DNA of 64,000 nucleotides, from the NCBI GenBank assembly GCA_002449305.1, contig DKDI01000042.1, positions 9,356 to 73,355 on the forward strand. Reading direction: 5' to 3'. Of this stretch, positions 1 through 7,732 are shown in pieces. Source of the stretch: Treponema sp. UBA6852. Lineage in GTDB: Bacteria > Spirochaetota > Spirochaetia > Treponematales > Treponemataceae. The notes beneath the pieces were generated by a model. That model worked only from the letters and a program-made list of their open reading frames with translations. It was not told where the DNA came from and made no database searches. A program made the position numbers and the translations under genes. The first letter of the stretch is position 1, and each line of letters opens with the position of its first letter.

Positions 1-746
1 TTAATCTGTTCAGTTCAAGGACTGCTGAAAAAAATGTTGCTTATCCTCTTGAAATTTGCGGAACTCCAAAAGAAGTTATAAAGCCGCGTGTTCAGGAAAT
101 GCTAAAGCTTGTTGGACTTGAAGACAGAGCCGCTTCTCCTATAAGCACACTTTCCGGCGGACAAAAACAGAGAATTGCGATTGCCCGTGCGCTTGCAACT
201 CAGCCTGATATTCTTTTTTGCGATGAAGCTACGAGCGCTCTTGATCCGCAGACAACAACTTCAATTTTGAATTTAATCCGCGACATTCAAAAGAAAATGA
301 ATTTGACAGTTGTAATGATTACTCATCAGATGGAAGTTGTGCGCGATGCTTGTGAGCAGGTTGCGGTTGTTGATTCTGGAAAAATTGTGGAGCAGGGAAG
401 CGTAAAGGAAATTTTCAGCTGTCCTAAGTCAGAAGTTACAAAAGAATTTATGAGAGGAATTTCTTCGAATTCAAAAGATGAAATTGTGCGCTGGTCTGAT
501 GAAGGCGGGCAGTTTGAGCTTCATTTTATTGGAGAAAAAACCGGAGAGCCTGTTTTGAGCCGCATGGCAAAGCTGTTCGATGTGGAATTCAATATCAGGG
601 CAGGTGGAATTCAGCGTATAAAGAATGAAGACATTGGAGCTTTGTTTGTTGATTTTTCCGGCAAAAAAACTGAAATAAAAAAGGCTCTTGATTTTTTAAG
701 GGAGCAGGGCATTCTTGTTGAAGACATTTCTGGAGGAAAAAAATGA
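1..746 (+). CDS. metN: Methionine ABC transporter ATP-binding protein MetN (5' truncated)
   Basis: ATPase of the MetNIQ importer for methionine, acting on the cytoplasmic face. The reading frame is open from base 3, so the start and the Walker A motif lie left of the window. Visible are the ABC signature LSGGQKQR, the Walker B segment ILFCDEATSALDP, and the H-loop in MITHQ. After about residue 150 of the visible part comes a NIL-type domain (FDVEFNIRAGGIQRI), which in MetN proteins binds methionine and inhibits transport. The stop overlaps the metI start as ATGA, showing translational coupling. The binding protein MetQ is not in the window. Assignment is firm because the NIL domain and a MetI neighbour occur together. 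Confidence 0.93.
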   Translation, partial: NLFSSRTAEKNVAYPLEICGTPKEVIKPRVQEMLKLVGLEDRAASPISTLSGGQKQRIAIARALATQPDILFCDEATSALDPQTTTSILNLIRDIQKKMNLTVVMITHQMEVVRDACEQVAVVDSGKIVEQGSVKEIFSCPKSEVTKEFMRGISSNSKDEIVRWSDEGGQFELHFIGEKTGEPVLSRMAKLFDVEFNIRAGGIQRIKNEDIGALFVDFSGKKTEIKKALDFLREQGILVEDISGGKK

Positions 747-1396
747 GTCAGATTTTTGCTTTAGTTGGACAGTCGTCTTTGCAGACTTTGGAAATGGTTT
801 TCTTTTCTACATTATTTTCTCTTGTGCTTGGTTTTCCTGTGGGCGTTTTGCTTTACATTACAAATCCGACTGGAATTTCTCCGCGTCCAATTTTGAATCA
901 GATTTTAAGCCGGATTGTAAACGTCTTGCGTTCTTTTCCGTTTATCATTTTGATGATTGTGCTTTTTCCGCTTTCACGTCTTATGCTGGGAACAAGTATT
1001 GGAACAGAAGCTACGATTATTCCGCTTAGCATTGCCGCTGCTCCTTTTGTTGCTCGTGTAATAGAAACTGCTTTAAGCGAAGTTGATTCTGGAATGATTC
1101 AGGCTGCAAGAGCAATGGGCTCAACAAACTGGCAGATTATTTATAAAGTTGTTATTCCGGAAGCTTTTCCGTCTGTGATTTCAGGAATAACGCTTACAAT
1201 TATAAACTTGATTGGATATTCTGCGATGGCTGGAACAATTGGCGGTGGCGGACTTGGAGACTTGGCAATTCGATACGGTTACCAAAGATTTCGCACTGAT
1301 GTAATGATTGCGGCTGTTGTTGTTATTCTTGTGCTTGTTGAGCTGATTCAGTTTATTGGAACTGTTCTTGTAAATAAAATGCTTAGCAAACGCTAG
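743..1396 (+). CDS. metI: Methionine ABC transporter permease MetI
   Basis: Inner-membrane permease partner of MetN, 217 residues, the usual size for MetI. About five membrane segments are visible, beginning with SSLQTLEMVFFSTLFSLVLGFPVGVLL split over the first helix region. The EAA-type cytoplasmic loop that docks on the ATPase is seen as ARAMGSTNWQIIYKVVIPEA, followed by the MetI-typical GYSAMAGTIGGGGLGDLA. A GGAGG ribosome site lies inside the end of metN, and the ATG overlaps the metN stop. Its TAG stop is the palindrome CTAG shared with the convergent DUF763 gene. Function follows from family and operon; substrate preference (D or L methionine) cannot be told. Confidence 0.93.
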   Translation: MSQIFALVGQSSLQTLEMVFFSTLFSLVLGFPVGVLLYITNPTGISPRPILNQILSRIVNVLRSFPFIILMIVLFPLSRLMLGTSIGTEATIIPLSIAAAPFVARVIETALSEVDSGMIQAARAMGSTNWQIIYKVVIPEAFPSVISGITLTIINLIGYSAMAGTIGGGGLGDLAIRYGYQRFRTDVMIAAVVVILVLVELIQFIGTVLVNKMLSKR

Positions 1397-2637
1397 ACTG
1401 TTTTTCCGCCCCAGCGAACTGAATTCTGCTTTTCATAGCTGATTGCTTTGTCAAAGTCAGCTTTTGGATCGCAGTTTTTTTCTATCTGAAGAGCGGCCGC
1501 ATGAAGCCTGTTTATGCATTGGCTTTTGTCATTGTAGCCGAGCTTTGATTTTTCTATTGCGTCTCCTAGAACTCTTATGCTTTCATCGTAAATTCTAAGC
1601 GGAACAGGAAATGGATGTCCGTCTTTTCCGCCGTGGGCAAAACTGAATCTTGCCGGATCTTTGAATCTGCTTGGAGTTCCATTTATTACTTCGCTGATTA
1701 AAGTCAAGGATTGCAATGTTCTAGGACCAAGCCCCGGAGTTAAAAGAAGACTTTCAAAATTTTTTGCAGGACTTTCATAGGCGGTTGCAAGAACTGCGCC
1801 AAGCCTTTTTAAGTCCACATCTTTTTCTGTAACATTATGATGAGAAGGAAGTGTTATGCTCCTTTCATTTTGAATTTGGATTTCAGTTTTGTCTTCAAAA
1901 AGCTCTTGCTGAATTTTTTGTGGAAGTCCAAGTTCTTGCACGGATTTTATTTCGGCGATTATTTTTTCAGGCTTTTCTTTTGAAAGTGCAAGAATTGAAT
2001 TTCTTGTGCTGGCTGCAGAAGAATCCGTGAGATTTAAAATCAGGCCTTTGTTTTCTCCTGTAATTCCTGAATGCGGCTCTTCAATAAATGAATTTAAATT
2101 TTGCGAGCACCAATGGTAGCGGCGTGCTGTTTTGGTTTGAGTGTTCATTCCTTGCTGAACAATTGCCCAGTCGCCTTGGTCGCTTAAAATAAAATTGTGC
2201 TGATAAAGCTGAAATCCGTCTTGAACTGCGGCCCCGTCTACTTTTGCTGAAAGCCTGCTTGCGTTTACAAGAGAAGTTCCGTCTAAACCTGTCGCTTCGC
2301 TTAAATATAAAAGTTCTTGCGGTGTTCTGCGCGAATATTTTCCTCTTCCGCCGCAAACGCAAAGTCCGAATTCTCTAGCCCGCGGATTTATTCCACGCTT
2401 CAAGGCGTACATTACGCTTGTTGTTATTCCGGAAGAATGCCAGTCCATTCCCAGAACTGCTCCAAATGACTGAAACCATAAAGGATCGCTTAGCCTGCGC
2501 AAAACCTCTTTTTTTCCATATTGAATTAAAAGCGATTCTACAATCAAAGTTCCAAGGTCGCGCATTCTGTCTGCAAGCCATTTGGGAACTGTTCCAACAT
2601 GAAGCGGCAAGTCAGCGTGTCCTGTTCTCTTTATCAT
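1393..2637 (-). CDS. DUF763 family protein
   Basis: A 414-residue protein matching my memory of the DUF763 family, mostly known from archaea and thermophiles and without an assigned function. The N-terminus IKRTGHADLPLHVGTVP and the following segment with WHSSGITTSVMYALKRG are the family's hallmark; a central LLLTPGLGPRTLQSL looks like a helix-hairpin-helix-like GPRTL motif, which could mean nucleic-acid contact (inference). No signal peptide or membrane segment is visible. It is the last gene of a minus-strand unit, starting 1 nt after the rsmE stop. Its stop overlaps the metI stop. Presence in a mesophilic spirochaete fits patchy distribution. Confidence 0.8.
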   Translation of the reverse strand: MIKRTGHADLPLHVGTVPKWLADRMRDLGTLIVESLLIQYGKKEVLRRLSDPLWFQSFGAVLGMDWHSSGITTSVMYALKRGINPRAREFGLCVCGGRGKYSRRTPQELLYLSEATGLDGTSLVNASRLSAKVDGAAVQDGFQLYQHNFILSDQGDWAIVQQGMNTQTKTARRYHWCSQNLNSFIEEPHSGITGENKGLILNLTDSSAASTRNSILALSKEKPEKIIAEIKSVQELGLPQKIQQELFEDKTEIQIQNERSITLPSHHNVTEKDVDLKRLGAVLATAYESPAKNFESLLLTPGLGPRTLQSLTLISEVINGTPSRFKDPARFSFAHGGKDGHPFPVPLRIYDESIRVLGDAIEKSKLGYNDKSQCINRLHAAALQIEKNCDPKADFDKAISYEKQNSVRWGGKTV

Positions 2638-2638
2638 T

Positions 2639-3403
2639 TTAGTCCAAAACTCCCATTGAATCCAAGATAAGTGAAGCTGCGACAGTTGATGCTGTTTCAG
2701 TCCGTAGAATTCTTTTTCCCATGCTTAAAAGCTCAAAGCCGTTTTGCTTAAAAAGCTGACGTTCGGAATTTGTCCAGCCGCGCTCGCTTCCAATTGCGGC
2801 TACTGCTTTTTGCGGTTTTTCTTTTAATGCGCATGAAAGGCTTTGTGAAGGCTCAATGTTGTCAAGCGCAAAAAGTTTTCCTTCAAGGTCAATTTGTTCA
2901 AGGCAGTTTTCTAGCGTTTGGTGAATAAAAAGTTTAGGGATTTGAGTAGAGCCTGCTTGAACACTTCCGTCCAAAAGAAATTTTTTTGCTTCGCCTTTTG
3001 TTGCAATATCTGATTTTAAATACGATTTTTCACCAAGCTCTGTTCCTGTAAGATGAACTTCCTGCACTCCCAAAGAAGCCATGTCGCGCAAAAGTCTCTT
3101 GAGCTGAATCGGCCGGGGAAATCCAATAATCATTTTAAGAGGATAAAGTTTTTTTCCGTCGGATTCTGGTGTGAAGTCAAAATAAATTTTTCCGCCTTTG
3201 AATGTTTTTTTTCCGTCGGAAGATTTTTTTTCTTCAACAGAAATTTTTTTTATTATGGCAGTTCCGGCCTGACCTCCTATGATTCCTGCTGAAAAGCTTT
3301 CACCTTCTTTTTTATGCAGAATTTTCAGAATGTGCTGGGCGCGCTCATCTTGAATGTCAAGCGGATTTAAAATTTCTTCCGGGGAAAAAAGGCAGATGTT
3401 CAT
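2639..3403 (-). CDS. rsmE: 16S rRNA (uracil(1498)-N3)-methyltransferase RsmE
   Basis: SPOUT-class methyltransferase that modifies U1498 of 16S rRNA in the small subunit. 254 residues, normal length. The N-terminal PUA-like part includes the DERAQHILKILHKKEGE segment (QHI/VLR-type motif), and the C-terminal knot carries the SAM-binding signatures IGSERGWTNSERQLF and LSMGKRILRTETASTVA, where GxRILRxETA is diagnostic. The lysine-rich insertion around residues 60-75 is longer than usual. It starts 1 nt downstream of the symporter gene stop and ends 1 nt before the DUF763 start, so all three are probably cotranscribed. Confidence 0.92.
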   Translation of the reverse strand: MNICLFSPEEILNPLDIQDERAQHILKILHKKEGESFSAGIIGGQAGTAIIKKISVEEKKSSDGKKTFKGGKIYFDFTPESDGKKLYPLKMIIGFPRPIQLKRLLRDMASLGVQEVHLTGTELGEKSYLKSDIATKGEAKKFLLDGSVQAGSTQIPKLFIHQTLENCLEQIDLEGKLFALDNIEPSQSLSCALKEKPQKAVAAIGSERGWTNSERQLFKQNGFELLSMGKRILRTETASTVAASLILDSMGVLD

Positions 3404-3404
3404 T

Positions 3405-4634
3405 TTAAATGAATTTTCTAAGCTCCTGATGCTGAATCATTTTTGTTTTTACGGCGATTATGTAACTTCCGAACATTGCGGTAAGAGCGTCGATTCCGGC
3501 TGCATAGGCGCAGATAACGGGAACTGCATTTTTTAAAAGAAGATAGCCGGATTCAAATCCACGTCCGTACAAAAGGCACATCGAAGTTATTGCGGCAAAC
3601 GGTCCGCCCAAAGGAATTTCTGCCAAAGCAAATGAAAGCAAGAAAGAAACTCCTGCAATCCACAAAACGTCTAGCACTGGAATTCCAAGGCTTGAGTAAG
3701 AGCGCAAAATAAGAACAAAGCCAGCTGCCTGGACTAAAGCTGCTCCTCCGCGTCCAAAAATAGAAAAAAGCGGAAACGAAAATGCGTTGATTCTTCTTTT
3801 TATTCCGAGGCTTTCTTTTCCGTGGCGAAGATTTAATGCAAGCGCAAGGTTTGTGTCTCCGCTGAAAAATGCGACCAAAAAAGGACAAATGGAAGCATAC
3901 AAGACCCTGTAAGGATGCATTTCATGGCAAAGAAATCTTAATATTAGCGGATAGATAATAAAGGCTACGATGAGTAAATCAGCAGTGAGCATTATTATAA
4001 GTCCGTTGTAAACTCCGCTGCTTATTGCCGAAATAAAATCTATTGTCCAGCGGCACATTACGGCAATCATTCCGACTGCGAAAATTTCAATGAAAAAACT
4101 CAATACAATGTAAAATACTTTGCTAAGGGAATCAAAAAGTCCGACTGCGGCTTTTGAAGCGTTTTTATCACTGGCGGCTCCAGCTCCTGCAAGTCCTGCA
4201 AAGATAAAGCAAGGCAAAAGATATGCGCCGTCCATCAAAGATTCAAACCCGGAAAAAGGAAAAAGTTTGGTTATCAAAGTCTGCCATGCAAATGAAGAAA
4301 CTTCGGAAGCTTTTTCAGTTGTGATTGGAATGCGCGGAAGTTTTATTGCAAGCGCGGAAACAAGTCCTAAAAGCATAAGCGCGAATGATGATGAAAATAT
4401 TACGCCGAAAGTCCAGGCTGAAGCTTTTGTTAAAAGTTTTTCATCCCGAAGCTTAAAAAATGAAATTGAAACAGAAAAAAACAAAACTGGAAGAAGCGCG
4501 TATCTTCCAAAGCGGACTGCAATTTCCACAATAAAATCAAGAGCCGCTTGTCCCTGAACTGTTGAAGGTGAAAAAACAAGGGCGGAAATTAAACCGATTG
4601 CAATGCCAATTAAATATTTAAGCCAAATTCTCAT
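3405..4634 (-). CDS. Dicarboxylate/amino acid:cation symporter (DAACS family)
   Basis: Sodium- or proton-coupled symporter of the SDF/DAACS family for acidic amino acids or C4-dicarboxylates, 409 residues with about eight membrane helices plus re-entrant loops. Family features visible are the N-terminal WLKYLIGIAIGLISALVF helix and, near residues 270-300, the small-residue-rich loop FSIFGRGGAALVQAAGF. The latter replaces the usual serine-rich hairpin, so substrate may be atypical. No ribosome site precedes the ATG. A promoter ends 8 nt before it, implying a nearly leaderless mRNA. First gene of the unit with rsmE and DUF763. Confidence 0.82.
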   Translation of the reverse strand: MRIWLKYLIGIAIGLISALVFSPSTVQGQAALDFIVEIAVRFGRYALLPVLFFSVSISFFKLRDEKLLTKASAWTFGVIFSSSFALMLLGLVSALAIKLPRIPITTEKASEVSSFAWQTLITKLFPFSGFESLMDGAYLLPCFIFAGLAGAGAASDKNASKAAVGLFDSLSKVFYIVLSFFIEIFAVGMIAVMCRWTIDFISAISSGVYNGLIIMLTADLLIVAFIIYPLILRFLCHEMHPYRVLYASICPFLVAFFSGDTNLALALNLRHGKESLGIKRRINAFSFPLFSIFGRGGAALVQAAGFVLILRSYSSLGIPVLDVLWIAGVSFLLSFALAEIPLGGPFAAITSMCLLYGRGFESGYLLLKNAVPVICAYAAGIDALTAMFGSYIIAVKTKMIQHQELRKFI

Positions 4635-4642
4635 AGCAACGG

Positions 4643-4671
4643 ATTATAGCAAGGCTCAAGGAAAAATACAA
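4643..4671 (-). promoter_or_regulatory. Sigma70-type promoter next to the symporter ATG
   Basis: On the minus strand TTGTAT (4666-4671), a 17-nt spacer and TATAAT (4643-4648) are followed by 8 nt and then the ATG at 4634. There is no Shine-Dalgarno in the gap, so transcription should start within a few bases of the start codon. Confidence 0.65.
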
Positions 4672-4692
4672 TTAAGCAAAGTTTCCGCAGGA

Positions 4693-5496
4693 TTATTGAA
4701 GCAGCATCTGGTCGTTTTGAAGCGAATGCTTTTTTATGGCGCGGAATTTTTCAATTATTGAATCCATTGTAAGTTTTTGCTTTTCTTCTTTTCCTATGTC
4801 CATTATAATTTCGCCTGAATCCATCATCAAAAGCCGAGAACCATAGTCAAGAGCGTGCTGCATATTGTGAGTTACCATCATAACTGTGAGATTGTATTCC
4901 TTTGCAAATTTCCGTGTAAGCTCCATTACAATCGCAGCGTTTGAAGGGTCAAGGGCGGCCGTGTGTTCGTCAAGCAAAAGAAGAGATGGCTTTGACATTA
5001 CAGCCATAAGAAGTGTTAGAGCTTGTCTTTGTCCGCCTGAAAAAAGCTCAACATTGTCGCCGAGCCGGTTTTCAAGACCCATGTTCAGCTTAGAAAGCTC
5101 TTCTCTAAAAAAACTGCGTGTTTTATTGTTCAGGCTGATTTTTAGTCCTTTGAATCCTTTTTTTGATGCAATGATCATGTTGTCTTCAAGCGACATTTTT
5201 CCGGCTGTTCCTAAAAGCGGATTTTGAAAAATTCGTCCGATGTATTTTGCGCGTTTGTATTCTTTGTCTTTTGTTATGTCCTTTATTCCGTTTTCTGTTT
5301 CAAGAAAAATCGAGCCTTCAGTTGGTGAATATGTTCCGGAAATAACATTGTACAAAGTTGATTTTCCGGCTCCGTTGCTTCCGATTACAGTTATAAAGTC
5401 GCCTTTATTAATTGAAAGATTTATGTTTTTAAGCGCGGTGTTTTCGTCTGGAGTATTTTTGTTAAATGTAATTCCAATGTTTTTTAGCTCAATCAT
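4693..5496 (-). CDS. ABC transporter ATP-binding protein (TrpZ-type)
   Basis: Cytoplasmic ATPase of a three-component importer, 267 residues. Walker A is GSNGAGKST, the signature is FSGGQRQALTLLMAV, Walker B is LLLLDEHTAALDP and the H-loop lies in VTHNMQHAL. The DEHTAALDP form is typical of the ATPases that accompany PF04392-type binding proteins (TrpXYZ in streptococci, import of tryptophan or tyrosine). Its start overlaps the permease stop by 4 nt. Last gene of the unit; the next gene downstream has its own promoter. Confidence 0.88.
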   Translation of the reverse strand: MIELKNIGITFNKNTPDENTALKNINLSINKGDFITVIGSNGAGKSTLYNVISGTYSPTEGSIFLETENGIKDITKDKEYKRAKYIGRIFQNPLLGTAGKMSLEDNMIIASKKGFKGLKISLNNKTRSFFREELSKLNMGLENRLGDNVELFSGGQRQALTLLMAVMSKPSLLLLDEHTAALDPSNAAIVMELTRKFAKEYNLTVMMVTHNMQHALDYGSRLLMMDSGEIIMDIGKEEKQKLTMDSIIEKFRAIKKHSLQNDQMLLQ

Positions 5497-6410
5497 TTTG
5501 AAGCTCCGTTTTTAGACGATTTGAATTTTTCTTTTAAATTTGTGCGGGAAATAATAAGGCAGATTATAATTAAAATTCCTGTTGCAAGTTTTAAGTCGTT
5601 CGGCGTTATGTGGATTTTGTATCCGTAGCTGCGGGCAAGCATCATAAGCGCTCTGTAAATAAAAGAGCCTGCTATTACACGGAATGTCTGCACTGAAATT
5701 TTATTTGAGCGGATTGCAAATTCTCCGAGCATTAAAGAAGCAAGCCCTGAAACTACAATTCCAGTTCCCATTCCAACGTCAGCAAAGCCATTGTACATTG
5801 CCGCAAAAGCTCCTGCCAAAGCTGCAAGCCCGTTTCCAAAGCAAATTCCAATTCCTCTTAAAATGCTTGGATTTATTCCCTGCGAAACTATAAGCTGCGG
5901 ATTTGCTCCGAGCGCGCCCATTGTGAGTCCAAGGTCAGTATGATAAAAAAGATCGAGAAGAGCCTTTAGTGCAAAAACAAAAATAATCAGAAAAACAACA
6001 ATTCCCCACTGCGGATCAACTGAAGGAAAATATTCGTACATTGAATCAGAAATCTTTGAAAACAATGTCGGAATCTTTAAAAAAGAAACATTCGCTTTGT
6101 TTGACATAATTCTAAGATTCACGGAATAAAGCATTGTCATTGTTAGAATTCCTGCGAGCAAATCTGGAATTTTTAGTTTTGTGTAAACCGCGCTTGTTAT
6201 AAGGCCTGCTGCAAGTCCTGAGCAAAATGAAATAAAAATCGATGCCGCCGGATTTATGCCTTTTAAAAGACAAGCTGCAAGAACGCAAGCTCCCAAAGGA
6301 AAAGAGCCATCAACTGTCATGTCGCAGAAATTCAAGATTCTGAATGTTGAAAAAACACCCAGAACCATGATTCCGTAAATAAGTCCTTCAATTATTATTG
6401 ATGAAATCAT
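5493..6410 (-). CDS. ABC transporter permease (TrpY-type)
   Basis: Polytopic membrane protein of 305 residues with about nine hydrophobic segments, in the BPD_transp_2 fold shared with branched-chain amino acid permeases. The early segment STFRILNFCDMTVDGSFPLGA is the family's recognisable start, and VSGLASLMLGEFAI occurs in the last third. It lies between the ATPase gene (4-nt overlap) and the binding-protein gene (6-nt gap). The set of one permease, one ATPase and one PF04392-like binding protein supports a TrpXYZ-like system; the substrate is not determined by sequence. Confidence 0.87.
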   Translation of the reverse strand: MISSIIIEGLIYGIMVLGVFSTFRILNFCDMTVDGSFPLGACVLAACLLKGINPAASIFISFCSGLAAGLITSAVYTKLKIPDLLAGILTMTMLYSVNLRIMSNKANVSFLKIPTLFSKISDSMYEYFPSVDPQWGIVVFLIIFVFALKALLDLFYHTDLGLTMGALGANPQLIVSQGINPSILRGIGICFGNGLAALAGAFAAMYNGFADVGMGTGIVVSGLASLMLGEFAIRSNKISVQTFRVIAGSFIYRALMMLARSYGYKIHITPNDLKLATGILIIICLIISRTNLKEKFKSSKNGASK

Positions 6411-6416
6411 AAGCTT

Positions 6417-7391
6417 TTATTTTTCTGAAAGTTTTCCGTTTTGATATATGAAGTTTGCCGAATCAATATATTTTTGGTCTATTGAAATTCCGCAGTTTTT
6501 GGCTGAATCCAAATCAATCAGAAAATCTGAATCAGAAGGATCTGTCATAAATCTTACAGGAAGGCTTGCAGGTTTTGCTCCGTTAAGAATTTTCACAACC
6601 ATTTCGCCAGTCGCGCGGCCTGCTTTATAATAGTTGAATCCGCTTGCCATAAAAATTCCGCCTTCTTTTGCTGCTGTAACGTCTCCTGAAAAAATCGGCT
6701 TTTTTGCTTTTCCAAAAACATTTACAAGGCTTGCAATTGCACTGAAAACTGTGTTGTCTGTGGAAAGATAAATTCCGTCCACTCTGCTTACAATTGCTTG
6801 TGCAGCTTGTTTTACTTCATCTGATTTTGTAATGCTTTGAGTTACAAGATTTATTCCTGCTTCTTTGCATCCTTTTTCCACAAGTGAAAGCGCGCTTGCA
6901 GAATTGTCTTCGTTGCTTGTGTAAATATATCCAAGAGTTTTTATTTTGGCGACTTCCTTAAAAAGCTTTATGTGCTGCTCTGTCGGAATCGCATCGCTCA
7001 TTCCAGTTACATTGCGCTGACCATGTTCTACAGTTGAGACAAGTCCGGCTCCAACTGGATCTGTAACTGTTCCAAAGACAACTGGCGTAGTTTTTATTGC
7101 TGTGGCAAGCGCGACCGCTACTGGTGTTGCTATTCCAACCGCGACGTTCACTTTTTCCGCTTTAAACTGATTTGCAATTTGGGCTGCGGTTCCAACATCT
7201 CCGTTTGCGTTTTGCAAGTCGTAATCCGCATCGATTCCAGCGTCTTTTATTGCATCAATTACGCCACGCTCAATGTCGTCCAAGGCAACGTGCTGAACAA
7301 TTTTTGCAATTCCTATTTTAACTTTTTTTGCTGGCTTGGCATAAACTGAAAATGCAGAAAAAAGGGCTGCAATAAAAATAAGTTTTTTCAT
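6417..7391 (-). CDS. ABC transporter substrate-binding protein (TrpX-type, PF04392)
   Basis: Exported binding protein of 324 residues. The signal peptide MKKLIFIAALFSAFSVYA ends at about residue 18 with no lipobox. The mature part has the ABC_sub_bind pattern: VKIGIAKIVQHVALDDIERGV, then VGIATPVAVALATAIKTTPVVFGTVTDPVGAGL and GVIYTSNE-like LGYIYTSNEDNSA. The start at 7391 is chosen because AGGAG sits just upstream and the signal peptide begins there; an upstream extension in the same frame would place 36 non-signal residues before it. Family members bind aromatic amino acids. First gene of the unit, downstream of a structured leader. Confidence 0.9.
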   Translation of the reverse strand: MKKLIFIAALFSAFSVYAKPAKKVKIGIAKIVQHVALDDIERGVIDAIKDAGIDADYDLQNANGDVGTAAQIANQFKAEKVNVAVGIATPVAVALATAIKTTPVVFGTVTDPVGAGLVSTVEHGQRNVTGMSDAIPTEQHIKLFKEVAKIKTLGYIYTSNEDNSASALSLVEKGCKEAGINLVTQSITKSDEVKQAAQAIVSRVDGIYLSTDNTVFSAIASLVNVFGKAKKPIFSGDVTAAKEGGIFMASGFNYYKAGRATGEMVVKILNGAKPASLPVRFMTDPSDSDFLIDLDSAKNCGISIDQKYIDSANFIYQNGKLSEK

Positions 7392-7602
7392 ATTGTTTCT
7401 CCTATAAAAAGTCAATGAGGAAATTTCAATTTCCGATTTGGCTTTTTTGAGCATATTCGCAATGAAATGAGAATATGCAGTTGATAAGGAAGTTTGCAAC
7501 GCAAACTTGTGAATAAAAACTTTGACGCTATTTCAGACGAAGTTTTTATTGCACTCTCCTAATGTAAGAATGAATTTTTGTTTGCTTTGAAAAAGTTTCA
7601 GC
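7392..7602 (-). promoter_or_regulatory. Structured 5' leader with three successive hairpins
   Basis: Between the predicted start of transcription (about 7602) and the ATG lie about 210 nt with three inverted repeats: an 11-12 bp pair built on AATAAAAACTT (about 7511-7552), AAGTTTGC/GCAAACTT with a 3-nt loop (7490-7508), and GCATATTC/GAATATGC with a 12-nt loop (7451-7478). An AGGAG with no useful reading frame lies at the leader's 5' side. A leader this long and structured suggests attenuation or a ligand-sensing RNA; no known riboswitch or T-box core was recognised. Confidence 0.45.
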
Positions 7603-7608
7603 ATCTTT

Positions 7609-7637
7609 ATGTTACTACTAAAAGAAACGTTTGTAAA
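7609..7637 (-). promoter_or_regulatory. Promoter of the TrpXYZ-type operon with AAACGTTT box
   Basis: Minus strand TTTACA (7632-7637), 17-nt spacer, TAACAT (7609-7614). The palindrome AAACGTTT (7625-7632) overlaps the -35/spacer boundary and equals the core of the operator at the sugar transporter promoter (9659-9670), so a LacI-family protein could act here (inference). Confidence 0.5.
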
Positions 7638-7647
7638 TAGATTTATT

Positions 7648-7690
7648 CAAAAAAAAACTGCCCGACAAAGTTTAACCTTTAGCCGGGCAA
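7648..7690 (-). terminator. Rho-independent terminator after putP
   Basis: Read on the minus strand, TGCCCG pairs with CGGGCA, extended by CTTT/AAAG across two mismatches (7659-7689), and nine T residues follow (7649-7657). It lies 43 nt after the putP stop in the direction of transcription. Confidence 0.8.
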
Positions 7691-7732
7691 TGACATGAAA
7701 TTTCAAGTATGAAAATGATAGTCAATCAGAAT

